A stretch of DNA of 64,000 nucleotides from Takakia lepidozioides (lineage: Eukaryota > Streptophyta > Takakiopsida > Takakiales > Takakiaceae), in the NCBI GenBank assembly GCA_030704615.1, contig CM060734.1, forward strand, positions 13,144,001 through 13,208,000, given 5' to 3'. Below the pieces are notes generated by a model. The model was given only the letters and a program-made list of their open reading frames with translations, was not told where the DNA came from and ran no database searches. The position numbers were made by a program, and so were the translations under genes. This document shows positions 1 through 10,440 of the stretch, piece after piece. Position 1 is the stretch's first letter. Each line of letters opens with the position of its first letter.

Positions 1-1076
1 TTTTTGAGGAGGACCAGGGTGACACTTTTTGGTGTCTACCTTGCCACAACATTCTCTGTGGTCTTCCCTCTTGTGGCAAGGACCACCATACATCCACCGT
101 CATCCAGGAGCATCCCCGCCAGCCCAAACCCGGCTCTCCAGTAGTCCTCCGTAAACTTGTTCCAGGTGGGCACACCATCCAGGCCTCCAGCAGGTCCCCA
201 TCTGGAATATTGAGGAGAATCATATCGCAGGCTCTCTCCACCTCAACGACCCCCCCCCCCGAGTGCTCTTGCAATCCGTGCTCACAGTCGTGAAGAATTC
301 CATCATGGCTTCCAAACCAGGGGTGTCTTTAGGCTCTGTAGCAACAGCCCTCTTCTTGGCTTTCCCCTTCAGCTCCTCCAGAGACTTGCTGTGTGCCACC
401 TTCTTCGCCCTGGCAGCCAGAGCGTCAAGGAAGCTCTCATTGATGCATTGGATGATAGTTGGGGATTCTAGCTTCTGCAGAAACATCACCGCCGAATACC
501 GCCGTGTAGGCTCGCCCTCAAATGCCAACTTCTTGGCAGAGCCAGTCCCAGTCCGAACTGACTTGGGAACCCGGACGACCGGTGACTTGGTAGCAGCAGC
601 AGTAGTCGCAGGACCTTGCACAAAGTCGTCGTCAGAGTCACTCCCTTGGGGCCCCTCTTGCGCCTCCTCTGGTACCCCGGTGGTTTTCTGTTTTTTGGGG
701 GTTACTTTACTCCCCTGTTTCCGTGTCCTTTTCATTTGTCCTTTATTCCTCTCATTCAATTTCTCCTGAATACCTGCCTGAGCAAGCTCTGCCGCTTTCC
801 TGGACTTGGCAAGCGCTTTCGCCTCCTTTGGACCCAGCGGAGGCAGCGGAGCCCGGTTTTGTCGGGCCTCCGCATCTAGCTTCAATTGGAACTCGGATGA
901 GTCGAGCGAGCCGGGCGGAAGGTCCACATACCAAGGGCAGTCGCGCAAATGCTCCAGATGCCACTCCTTCACGATAACGTCAGTGTACATGGAGTCAACT
1001 CAGGGTTCCTCCATGCGAGGAAGAATGGCGGCTCGAAGGACAGATGACCTTTCTCCAACATGAGAACTTACAGTAC
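1..1076 (-). pseudogene. Methyltransferase-like gene fragment, left copy (homologue of exons 6-7 of the 41.8-47.4 kb gene)
   Basis: Reading on the minus strand, an acceptor CAG lies next to position 1076. The exon then encodes MYTDVIVKEWHLEHLRDC and a charged linker, and continues into a methyltransferase-like core cut by the window edge. It is about 95 percent identical by eye to the plus-strand copy at 61633-62756, and a diverged relative of exons 6-7 of the gene at 41777-47411. The frame is damaged. Single bases are missing before the first methionine compared with the right copy, and a long C run near 250-260 shifts the frame. The linker between about 390 and 990 is open for 256 codons. 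The upstream exons for the ParB-like domain are absent, so this is a partial mobile or segmental copy rather than a working gene. Confidence 0.65.
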
Positions 1077-1106
1077 CTGCATTCAAAAAACACAGACAGA
1101 ATCACA

Positions 1107-1256
1107 TCCATTTTTCCAGGCTGGGTCCGAAAATGGCTAAGTCCCAGATCTGATTGGGCCCGGAACTGGAAAAATGGCGCCATTTATCCAGTACAGGGTC
1201 CGAAAATGGCTAAGTCCCAGAAATGACTGGGCCTGGAATTGGAAAAATGGCGCTCC
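1107..1256. repeat. Palindromic repeat unit linked to the methyltransferase copies
   Basis: Two units contain the phrases CCAGTACAGGGTCCGAAAAT and GGCTAAGTCCCAGA around an AATGGCGCCAT core. The same block, inverted, precedes the right methyltransferase copy at 61215-61600. The paired location suggests that the repeat and the gene fragment move or duplicate together. Confidence 0.7.
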
Positions 1257-2010
1257 CCCCGAGACGACTTCATCCGACGGGCCTCGTATGGAAATTCGGC
1301 GCCGTTTTTCCATCCGGGGGATGTTCTCTGTCGGCCAGGTGTCGGCCTCTCCCCACGAGACGACTTCACCCGAACGGCCTCGTATGGAAATTCGGCGCTG
1401 TTTTTCCATCCGAGGGATGTTCTCTGTTGGGCAGGTGTCGGCCTCTCCCCCCGAAATGACTTCATCCGACGGGCCTCGTATGGAAATCCGGCGCCGTTTT
1501 TCCATCCAGGGGATATTCTCTGTCGACCAGGTGTCAGCCTCTCCCCCCGAGACAACTTCATCCGAACGGCCTCGGATGGAAATTCGCCGCCATTTTTTCA
1601 TCCGAGGGATGTTCTCTGTCGGGCAGGTGTCGTCCTCTCCCCACGAGACGACTTCATCCGAACGGCCTCGGATGGAAATTCGGCGCCGTTTTTCCATCCG
1701 AGGGATATTCTCTGTCGGCCAGTCCCCCCGAGACAACTTCGTCCGACGGGCCTCGTATGGAAATTCGGCGCCGTTTTGCCATCCGGGGGATATTCTTTGT
1801 AGGCCAGGTGTCGGTCTCTCCCCCCGAGACAACTTCATCCGAACGGCCTCGGATGGAGATTCGGCACCGTTTTTCCATCCGGGGGATGTTCTCTGTTGGC
1901 CAGGTGTCGGCCTCTCCCCCCGAGACGACTTCATCCGACGGGCCTCGCATGAAAATTCGGCGCCATTTTTCCATCCGTGGGATGTTCTCTGTCGGCCAGG
2001 TATCGTCACC
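1256..2010. repeat. 96-bp minisatellite, about eight units
   Basis: The phrase (C/T)(G/A)ACTTCATCCGA recurs at about 1265, 1361, 1457, 1553, 1649, 1734, 1830 and 1926, a period of 96 with one 85-bp unit. Each unit carries GAAATTCGGCGCCGTTTTTC followed by ATCCGGGGGAT. Because 96 is divisible by three and the unit has no stop in some frames, both strands show long open frames made of 32-residue repeats. These are a by-product of the period and I do not call them genes. Confidence 0.9.
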
Positions 2011-2242
2011 CTCTGATTTGACGCCATGTCAAATTAAATTCTGCCCCTCATTCCTGGGTACGGCTATATTAAATGTTGCTCTTTTTCTGCCACTTGCCTG
2101 ACCTTTGTTCGTGACCCACGCGTTTCAAACCGAGACAGCAACAACACTTGCTCGCTCTGAGCTCCTCTCACTTCAGCTTCCCCACACTCCCCCTTCCCTG
2201 TGCACCCTCTCTGCTTCCTAGTAGCCCTTTCAATAGTCGGCG

Positions 2243-2791
2243 ATGGCGTGCCGGGATCCCAACAACTGCCCAAACAAGCATCTCACCCCGTGGGACTTCT
2301 CGCCCAAGTCAGGGGATATTTTCATATACCTGCAGGATTGGATAGACCACTCTCAGCAGAGGAGGGTGCACCTGTCCGCTCTTGAGTACCTTCCTGGTCT
2401 CCACGATCAGCCTCGCCGGGACGGGCTTGCGCGGCTTTGGTGCCTGCGAATCGTTGACCTGCAGTTTCCGCCAGCATGGAACATCCCCAAAAGCCGCACG
2501 GCCTTCCTACATCATTGGAGGTGCTGCCAGTGGGCCTACGAGGATTGCATCGGGTGTACGTACATGCCAGAGAGGAATCCATCGCAAACAGTGTATGGGG
2601 ACATTCTCATAAGCTACGAGGATGAGTCCTATGGACACAGAGTCTCTAGATTTACGATGGTGCATATATCGGAGGACATGACACCGTTGTCCACTACACC
2701 AAAGGCGAACGGGCTGCATGTCTTCACCTACCGACACCCTGTCAGTCATGAACTTGTTGAGAGGCCAATCGAGGTTCCAGCTTCTTGGTGA
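2243..2791 (+). CDS. Hypothetical protein, 182 aa
   Basis: The frame starts at an ATG preceded by a pyrimidine-rich stretch (about 2150-2240) that resembles a 5' leader, and ends at TGA in 2789-2791. A candidate polyadenylation signal AATAAA lies at about 2903. The product begins MACRDPNNCPNKHL and is rich in Trp, His and Cys (for example HHWRCCQWAYEDC), with no signal peptide or membrane segment seen. I do not recognise the family. It lies just upstream of MULE-like copy A and could be a 5' exon or companion gene of that element, but no splice link was found. The repeat-rich setting and lack of homology keep confidence modest. Confidence 0.4.
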   Translation: MACRDPNNCPNKHLTPWDFSPKSGDIFIYLQDWIDHSQQRRVHLSALEYLPGLHDQPRRDGLARLWCLRIVDLQFPPAWNIPKSRTAFLHHWRCCQWAYEDCIGCTYMPERNPSQTVYGDILISYEDESYGHRVSRFTMVHISEDMTPLSTTPKANGLHVFTYRHPVSHELVERPIEVPASW

Positions 2792-3149
2792 GAACAGTGC
2801 AACATGGGAGCAAATTCCCAACTTACCGGAGCATGGATTGCATGCATACTTTTGGCTTCCCTCGGTTTGTGAGGGCATGCATACTTGTCACAGTTCATTA
2901 TTAATAAAAATGTCTCCTTTGAACCAAAGTTCCACTTTTTGTGCAATGTTGCATTTTGTTGAATGTTGACTTTTGGCAGCGAGGGTCTCGCACTCAATCT
3001 TGCAATCAGACCCACTGGAATGCCACCTCTGTCAGTTCCCTTTGTCCATGGGGAAGGTGCTTGCACGCTCGCCCCCCCACGCTTCTTGTCAGACGCCACA
3101 ATTATTGGTTTGTGCAGCGCATCTGCACTGGTCATATACCTTCTGACTG

Positions 3150-5258
3150 CATATCGTTGGCAGTTATTGCGCAAAGGCTAGGGGCCGCATTCCTGGACTA
3201 CAACAAGTTCGCAATTAAATCCGTTACATGCCTTCCCGCAGACGTCGACGGTAATATCTTCTTTGAGTTCCCTCCTTGAACGGATTATTCAAGGGCGTCC
3301 GGAATGTTGACAGATATGGATAGGAAACATGACGGTCATCCTTGGTGCGTCACCCAAACCACCAACATGAAGATGCTCGATGGTGTGCGGGTGCGCTACG
3401 TTGTTTGTGCGGGCGCGTTGCAGTGTTTATCTCCAACTTGCTTCCACTTTAAATCTAGAGGTCACAAGAACGAGACGGATTGGACAGGCACAGCTCATCA
3501 ACCATTTCGAGCTCAGGAGAAGGTTCCAAACTCCACATTTAAGTGTGCGCATTGCAAAGAACCACCACATTGCATGTCTATTTGTAATGCCAAGCAGTTC
3601 TATGTGTTGCACCATTTCCCTGACCTCACACGAGCTTGCATACACGTTGGTTCCCATTGTCACAAATTGGCGAGGGGGAACTCGTGGGAGGCTGCCCACG
3701 AGGCAGAGCAGCTTGTGCAGGAGGAGGTTAAGTTGAGACCTGGTGCCAAACCCAAACAGATACAGCTGCAGGCCGCCCATAAGATGGCATTGGTCAGAAT
3801 TATGTCGGAAGACGGCTCCGACAGAGTTCCTCTCGATGAGAAGGAAATGGAGGCATTGCTGGAGTCAGTGTTCCACGTCTGTTCACCGAATGTCCGAAAC
3901 CACATTGTCTCCTGCAAACAGAGAATTGGGCATGGCTCGGATATGCACTCCATTCTGGAGGTGAAGCGACGATGTGGATATGACTACATTCATAGAAATA
4001 GGTTTCCAGGACAAGGGACTGAGGTAGATCGTTGTTTCGTATTCAAAATATCAACGTGTGGGCCTGGCAGCGGCGTCGAACTGGTCCACCGGCGAGTGGG
4101 GACTTGTCAAACAGTTGGGTCATGTTTGACCATATCAAGCGAATTACAAATCACCAATGGGTGACAATGGGTGCACATGTCTACGACACCCACTGCAGGA
4201 TGCTAATGACAATTGTTATTTGTGAGATGAAATGAGAGGACACACAATCGGAGATGCTTCTTTGGCAGGGAATAAACAAACAGATGGCCAGGGCAGAATT
4301 GCCCCCTCCCAATTTCCGTGGTTTCATGGCGGACAACGCACAAGCAAATTGGGCTGCCATCCAAAGGGTGTACGGGGAAGACCCCAATGTTCCGATGAAA
4401 AACAAGGAGAGATCTTGTGGGTTCCATTTTTTGCAGAGCTTGTCACAAAACACAATCAGGCTCGTGGCGCCAGCTTTCAGAGAGGAGCACCGTTCCATGT
4501 GTCTTGCGTGGAAGCGTGCTCCCACCTTGGATGATGCAGAGACACAGTTTGCATGTATACGGGCTTAGTGGACAACGTCAAGTGCTGTAAAGACATCAGA
4601 CAAGGGAGCAATGGTCAGTTGGCTAGCATGGTGGCATTATCGTTTCCTCCAGTTCAGCGACTATATGCGGGAGGTGAGTTGGACGAATTTGCGTCCCGTT
4701 GAATATTATGCTAGCTACTCATTATTTGTAATTTGCTTGTAACCTCAACATGTGCATGTGCAGGAAATGTGTCTTGACTCCGACACCGACATGCCAACAA
4801 CAAACATGGCCGAATCGGTACATTCTTCCTGGCGTGCCTCCTCTGCGGCGCATCTGGTGGACATCCTCACTGCCACAACGGAGGACATTGTGAGGTCAAT
4901 TATGCAGCAATGCAGGTACAATGAGTTCTTGAAAGGGAAACAGTGGGGCTTGGGGCCGGACAGGCAAGAAATGCTGATGCGGACTGCCTCCAGATCAAAG
5001 AATCCTCGCAAGTGGGCGGCAGCCTTGCGAGAGGGCCTTCGGGACACGCCATTGCTTCGAAGTGGCCAACACTTGGAAGCAGATGTTCACACCCGTCCAG
5101 TGAGACAAAGACTTGACGAGGCACCTGGCGGAGAAGAGGATTCATGGCGAGCTGACAAGAATATTCGCACGCTACCTCGTGGTCCCGTGATGTTGCCCGA
5201 GGAGGTCTCGTCGAGCACCGCAAGTCCGATGTCTGAAAAAATGGCGCCGAATCTCTAG
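3150..5258 (+). pseudogene. MULE-like transposase, decayed copy A
   Basis: This segment aligns along its length with the copies at 10441-12990 and 48267-51766. The order is a stretch ending NIFFEFPP, then MDRKHDGHPWC, then a Cys/His module resembling a WRKY-GCM1 finger, then the central catalytic region with FMADNAQANW near 4325-4355, then MPTTNMAESVHSSW near 4790. An intron is implied at 4674-4763 (GTGAGT...CAG), the same place as in the other copies. Frames break near 3280, 4160, 4235 and 4566, so it is not functional. The C-terminal SWIM region of the other copies is not present. It is the most diverged member of the family here, probably a separate subfamily. Confidence 0.7.
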
Positions 5259-5299
5259 TTACATGGCCCAAGAACTGCCCAACATCTGTGCAATCCCCG

Positions 5300-5490
5300 G
5301 CACCATGTACTGAAATTCGGCGCCACATTTCCAAATTTTGGGCTTACACACCTGCCATGTTGGGACCTATAGCCGCGAAATTCGGCACCATTTTTTGCCG
5401 GAGACACCTATTACCGCGAAATATGTCGCAGATTTCTCCGGTTGCGGAACCTATTACCGCGAAATTCGGCGCCATTTTTGCAGATGTCGC
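5300..5490. repeat. Short repeats around GCGAAATTCGGCGCCATTTT
   Basis: At least three spaced copies of a (G/C)GAAATTCGGC(A/G)CCA phrase occur near 5315, 5377 and 5460. They share their core with the 96-bp minisatellite at 1256-2010 and the AATGGCGCCATT palindromes at 61215-61600. No coding content was seen here or in the AT-rich stretch to about 5700. Confidence 0.6.
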
Positions 5491-5699
5491 TCGGAATTCG
5501 CATGAGCGGAAGATGAAATATCATGAGCACGGCTCTCAAAACTACAATTTTTACTTCAAACGATGAATATTATATTGTTTTTATCTTATACATTCCATTA
5601 AAATAATTTTTTAATGTTTTTTATTTCCAAAATTTGTACTTCTGCTCATGAAAACCGATTGTCTTGCTACTCCGCACATGCCGCTCATGCCGCTCATGC

Positions 5700-6065
5700 T
5701 CATGAAATAGCTAACCTCGCCACCTTGTCTAGAATAATGGTGGTCTGAGATGATATATGCGAGGTGATGATGGGAGATGAATTAGGCCCAGTCTCGGTCA
5801 GCTTGGGATGGTGGTCGGTGCGTGCCATTGAAAGTGTGCCCTAGGAGTGCAACAAATCTGTTGAAGTCCCCGGCCATTATGACGTGGTCATGTTGATGTG
5901 TGGGGTGAGTAAGTGCCGCGGATATGGTACTGAAAATTTCAGGGATGGATGAGAGGTCCTCGGTGTGGGATGGCATGTAGAGATGAATGAGTAGAATAGG
6001 GCAGAGGGCCTGTTAACCACTGGTTTATGACGTAGACAAAACAGGTTATCAGCACTACTGCCCAT
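5700..6065 (-). pseudogene. LINE endonuclease fragment (minus strand)
   Basis: The minus strand encodes MPSHTEDLSSIPEIFSTIS followed by HVIMAGDFNR. The AGDFN motif is typical of the endonuclease/exonuclease/phosphatase domain of non-LTR retrotransposons. A closely related fragment lies at 63401-63994. Both end at the same GCTCATGAAATAGC boundary, at about 5695-5709 here. Only about 100 codons remain and the frame is interrupted. Confidence 0.7.
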
Positions 6066-6429
6066 TTCCTAAGACATGCAACAGAGGTTGTCCGACGGTA
6101 TGCTTTTAGAAACGATTACGAAGTAATCGTTTTAAGGATAGCTAAACAATGAGCATCGTATGAATTTATCTCCCTGCAGGCTGCTTAATCCTATTGATTA
6201 AGCTCAACTTACAGTCTCTTTGGCATGAAAGATCTTAGTCGAAAAGAGTGAAGTCGTTAAGCAAATGGTAGTTAAGGCAAACAAGAACTATCTTGAGATG
6301 ATACACATTCTCACCATCTCACGTTCTCTCATAATGCACATTCTCTCCATCTCACGTTCATTCTACATAGAGATACTTCGAATAGCATGGCTTAACTTCA
6401 GAGTTCGTCATATCATCACAGAAAATCAA

Positions 6430-8960
6430 TCTGAGTCCCTGAATACACCTAACCCATATCCATCAGCAACACACCTCCCCACCCCAACCAATAGACGCCC
6501 GATACGTCCATACCTCCCTTCTTGCTCCTAACGTGCATGTTTGCATTGCTGAATGCAACCCCGATACAGACATCTCCTACACCACCCCCATCATCTGCAC
6601 AAGATCCCGCATGTCCAAATTATACGCCTCCAACAGCCGCTACATAGGCCTTATTCCAAACGACTGCCTCTCTTGGCTCTGGCATAGATTTTCTACCTCT
6701 TCCCCCTCACCTAGTCAGTTCTCGCCAGCACGGCAGGACTTTGCAACAGAAGTCTGCTGGCTAGCTGAACGGTATCTAGCCGATACCCCCCTCAAAAAGC
6801 CCTGCTCCCTTATCAAGCTATCTCTAGCCCAGTCACATACTACTCTTCCTCCGGACATCCTAACACTTCTTATAGAATCCTTTCACATTACACACTCCTA
6901 CTATTCTAGCCCGCTTACATGCCCTATGACGCTTTTGTCATACTCTAGCCCTCACCCTAGAGACTATTTCTTTGGAGCCATCGGCTCTGCATCCCAGCAT
7001 ACCTGGACTGGCCATGGCCTTGCACACCCCCCCCCCCCCCCCAAGGGCCCATCACTGGGCACGGCTCGCGGCACAGTCATCCCCCTCCAATGCCACCATC
7101 CTCCTCCTCTCTCACCAACAAATGCCCAATGGTCCACACCCCCTCCACCAACTGCCGCCCGGAGTCACGCCCCTAGCCACTATTGACCCAGGGCAACTCC
7201 AATATTCGCGCACCCAGCCCCTCCCCAAATATCTACAACACAAAGAACCTACCTTAACCCTCATTCTACTGGTCCACCGCCCCCACCTTCTCTACCATCA
7301 TACCCAATACCTTCCCAGATCGCCTTCTCCACCTTCTCACACACACGCATGGCCTGAAGGCCACTATTTTCCCGACCCCCCCTACTCTCCCCGGCACCCC
7401 TCGCCCCATGCGTCCCATTCCTCACATTAAAGCAACTAAGTTGTGGTGTCAAATGCTTTCCCGCCCACCCATCCCCTCTATTCCAACTATCCCCACGGAT
7501 CCGCCAGTTTCTCGCACGAAACTTCCTCTAAAATACCCACCTGCCCACTCCCACTACACGGATGGCTCCCTCATTGCTGGTCCCCGGGCTGGTTACGGCA
7601 TATACCATGCCGCTACCAACCAAGGAATCACCCTACATCTTCCAGGCCCGGCCACCATCCTCCGAGCCGAGCTCATGGCCATTCATGATGCCATTACCCA
7701 ACTCTCCTCATTTTCCCCCCCACACTACATCTTTACCGACAGCCTCACCTCACTCTTTCTCATCCGTAACCACCTCTCCCGCCCTTCCTCTCACTATTAC
7801 CACTCTGACAGGAACCTTATATCCGCCATTGCCCATCTTGCCATCTCCTTAAACCAACCCATATACTTCATTAAAGTCCGCTCCCACACCGGCATCACCG
7901 GTAACAACATGGCCGACTTCTTTGCCCGGAAAGGGGCTACCTGTCCCAAGGTGAACCCTACGTCAGAACCCATACACGTTGCCCATACGCACCCCTTCTG
8001 GTTCATCCACCCAGTTCCAGGTCCCAATTTGCCTCGCCCTATCCGCAATCTCTCAACCACCCTTACCCGCGAAGCCCATAAACAAGCCTCGACCTCCGCC
8101 AACTTCACCAAGCTACATGTCTAGAAATGGACACACTCGGAGGTTCTTCATCATAAATTATCTAACCATTTCTGGCGCACCAATATCGCCACAAATGCCC
8201 AAATCAGGCAGACTCTCAAATTCAGATATGCCCAATACATGGGCCACCAACGCAAACACACCTTCTGGCCATGTCTCTATCCCTCCCCAAATTGCCCGCT
8301 ATATGTGAACACACACCCGACCCGGGATACATGGCTACATTTGCTTAGCCTCTACACACACCTAATCATTCATGGCCTCAGAGTCACCCAACATAACCAT
8401 GCTATCTGGCACATCCACAAACTCCTCCTAAATAGACCTGAGACACGTTGGTTCTCCCTCATCAATGCAGGCACCTACCAGGGTAGACCTCCCGACCACA
8501 CAGTGGCCACATGGCTACTACCATGCTCGTGTAGACCCCGCTCCCCCTGCACATGCCCTGCCCGACTCTGCCCCGACATCCTCTTGGTGCTCGGGTTGCC
8601 TATCGGCACCTCGCCTCCTAGCATACCGTCCCCTGAACTCACTATACACTTCATTGAGTTTACATACTGTAATGACCGCTACCCCGCCTCCTCTATACTT
8701 GAAAAATGCCAAAAATATGCCCCGCTCATTCAGGCAAATCGCCAACGTGGCTGGTCTACCGGTCCCCTAACAGTCATTACAGCTGGCACACGGGGTGGAA
8801 TACACAATGCCAGTATCTCTGCCCTTCACAATAACTTCAAAATCCCACTTATCCCTATCCACAAATGTTTTAAAGCTATCCACCTGACGGCACTCCTTTC
8901 CCTCACTGCTATTATCACCAACAAAAGACAACTTGAGTCGCATACCTCTTTGACCTCCTG
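6430..8960 (+). pseudogene. LINE 3' half with RNase H domain
   Basis: A low-guanine, proline-rich coding strand runs through several frames. The clearest domain lies at about 7555-7940: YTDGSLIAGPRAGYGIY, then ILRAELMAIHDAI, then YIFTDSLTSL, then VRSHTGITGNNMADFFA. This is the D-E-D-H/D pattern of the RNase H domain found in some LINE ORF2 proteins. Flanking frames (6533-7186 and 8239-8961) look like the region between reverse transcriptase and RNase H and the C-terminal tail. Several frameshifts, for instance near 7190, 7430 and 8125, make it non-functional. The reverse transcriptase catalytic core was not found upstream, so this is a 5'-truncated or rearranged copy. Confidence 0.75.
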
Positions 8961-9170
8961 ACTCCGCCTCTACCCTAGGGGTACCCCTTGGGGTACCCTC
9001 CCCAAACCACCTACCTTAGGTCCCCGGGGTGCCCTCCGGGCACCCCCCTAGCTTTATAGGGCCCACCCCTGAAAGAGGGCAGTAGCCACAAGGTGAAGTG
9101 GCTCTTAGTTACGCCGGCTGCAAGCCGGAGTCATCTCTCTCTCTCTCTCTCTCTCTCCTCTCTCTCCTGG
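8961..9170. other. LINE 3' untranslated tail and CT microsatellite
   Basis: After the last LINE frame comes a G/C-rich stretch with inverted GGGGTACCCC motifs (8980-9000) and GGTGCCCTCCGGGCACCC (about 9027-9045). A (CT)n microsatellite follows at about 9133-9170. The short hairpins could be the LINE 3' end recognised by its reverse transcriptase. PPR-like sequence starts directly after the microsatellite. Confidence 0.5.
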
Positions 9171-10440
9171 GGAAAGGGGTGAAGCCCAACCACATGACAT
9201 TTGTGTGCGTTTGCAATGCGTGTGCAAGCCTGGTAGCCCTGGAAAAGGGCAAAGAGGCCCATGGCGACATTGTCAGAGCTGGAATTGTACCCGATGTCAT
9301 TCTGAACAATGCCCTCGTGGACATGTTACTATGCCAAATGTGGGAGCATCGAGGATGCAAAGGTAGTGTTCAACAATATCGCTGAATGAAATGTGGTGTC
9401 ATGGAACGCGATGCTTGCAGGGTATGCACAACAGGGGCGCGGGATGGAGGCTTTGGAGACCTATGAGCAAATGATGGGGGAAGGGGTGAAGCCTGACCAC
9501 ATCATGTCTATGTGTTTGCAAGCTTGGCAGCCCTGGAAATGGGCAAAAGGGTGCATGGGTGCATCACAAAAGCAGGAATTGGTGAGAAGAATGATGAAGG
9601 TCAGAGGGGGTCGAAAGGAACCAGGTCACTGCTGCATTGAGATTGGCAACAGGGTGCACACCTTCGCTATAGATGACAACTTGCATCCCAAAATTAAGGA
9701 GATCCATGCTGAGCTGAGAAGATTGTCTGGGCAGATGAAAGGAGGCGGGGTATGTGCCTAACACGCGCTTTGTATTGCATGATGTGGGGAAGGAGGAAAT
9801 GGAATTTTCTCTTTGCCACCACAGTGAGAAGCTAGCCATTGGTTTTGGGCTGATCAAGTTTGTGTGCGTTTGCAGTGTGTGTGCAAGCCTGGCAGCCCTG
9901 GAGAACGGCAAAGAGGTGCATGGTTGCATTGCCAAAGCTGGAACTGTACCAGATGTGATTATGAACAATACCCTCGTGGACATGTATGCCAAATGTGGGA
10001 GCATTGAGGATGCGAAGGGAGTGTTCATGTTTGCAGGATATGCCAGTAGGGGCGCGGGATGGAGGCCTTGGAGATCTATGAGCAAATGATGGGGGAAGGG
10101 GTGAAGCACAACCACATCACGTTTGTGTGCGTTTGCAATGCTTGTGCAAGCCTGGCAGCCTTGGAAAAGGGCAAAGAGGTGCACGGTGACATCATCAAAG
10201 CTAGAATTGTACCAAATGTCATTCTGGACACTGCCTTGGTGGACATGTATGCGAAATGTGGGTGCATTGAGGATGCAAAGGGAGTATTTGACAATATGCA
10301 GGCTGAACAAAATGTGGTGTCGTGGAATGCGATGATTGCAGGATATGCCCAGCATGGTTGTCATAGGGAGGTCCTGCAACTATTTGAAGGAATGTAAAAG
10401 AACGGTTTGAAGCCGGACAATATCGCCTTTATATGTGTTC
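9170..10440 (+). pseudogene. Scrambled PPR-DYW pseudogene
   Basis: Pentatricopeptide repeats of the PLS type are clear: [37 protein letters not shown] and VVSWNAMIAGYAQHG-like phrases recur three times. Intact family members end with E and DYW domains and act in organelle RNA editing. Here an E-domain stretch ([20 protein letters not shown], about 9650-9710) and the start of a DYW domain ([12 protein letters not shown], about 9823-9860) sit in the middle, followed by more PPR repeats. Normal order is therefore broken and two gene fragments have been joined. Frameshifts near 9380, 9500, 9760 and 10030 and a stop at about 10396 end any reading frame. The last repeat runs straight into MULE-like copy B. 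Confidence 0.8.

Noticed and set aside
1137-2027. Open frames of 280-296 codons on both strands
   Set aside because: They are produced by the stop-free 96-bp tandem repeat; no start context, no family motif.
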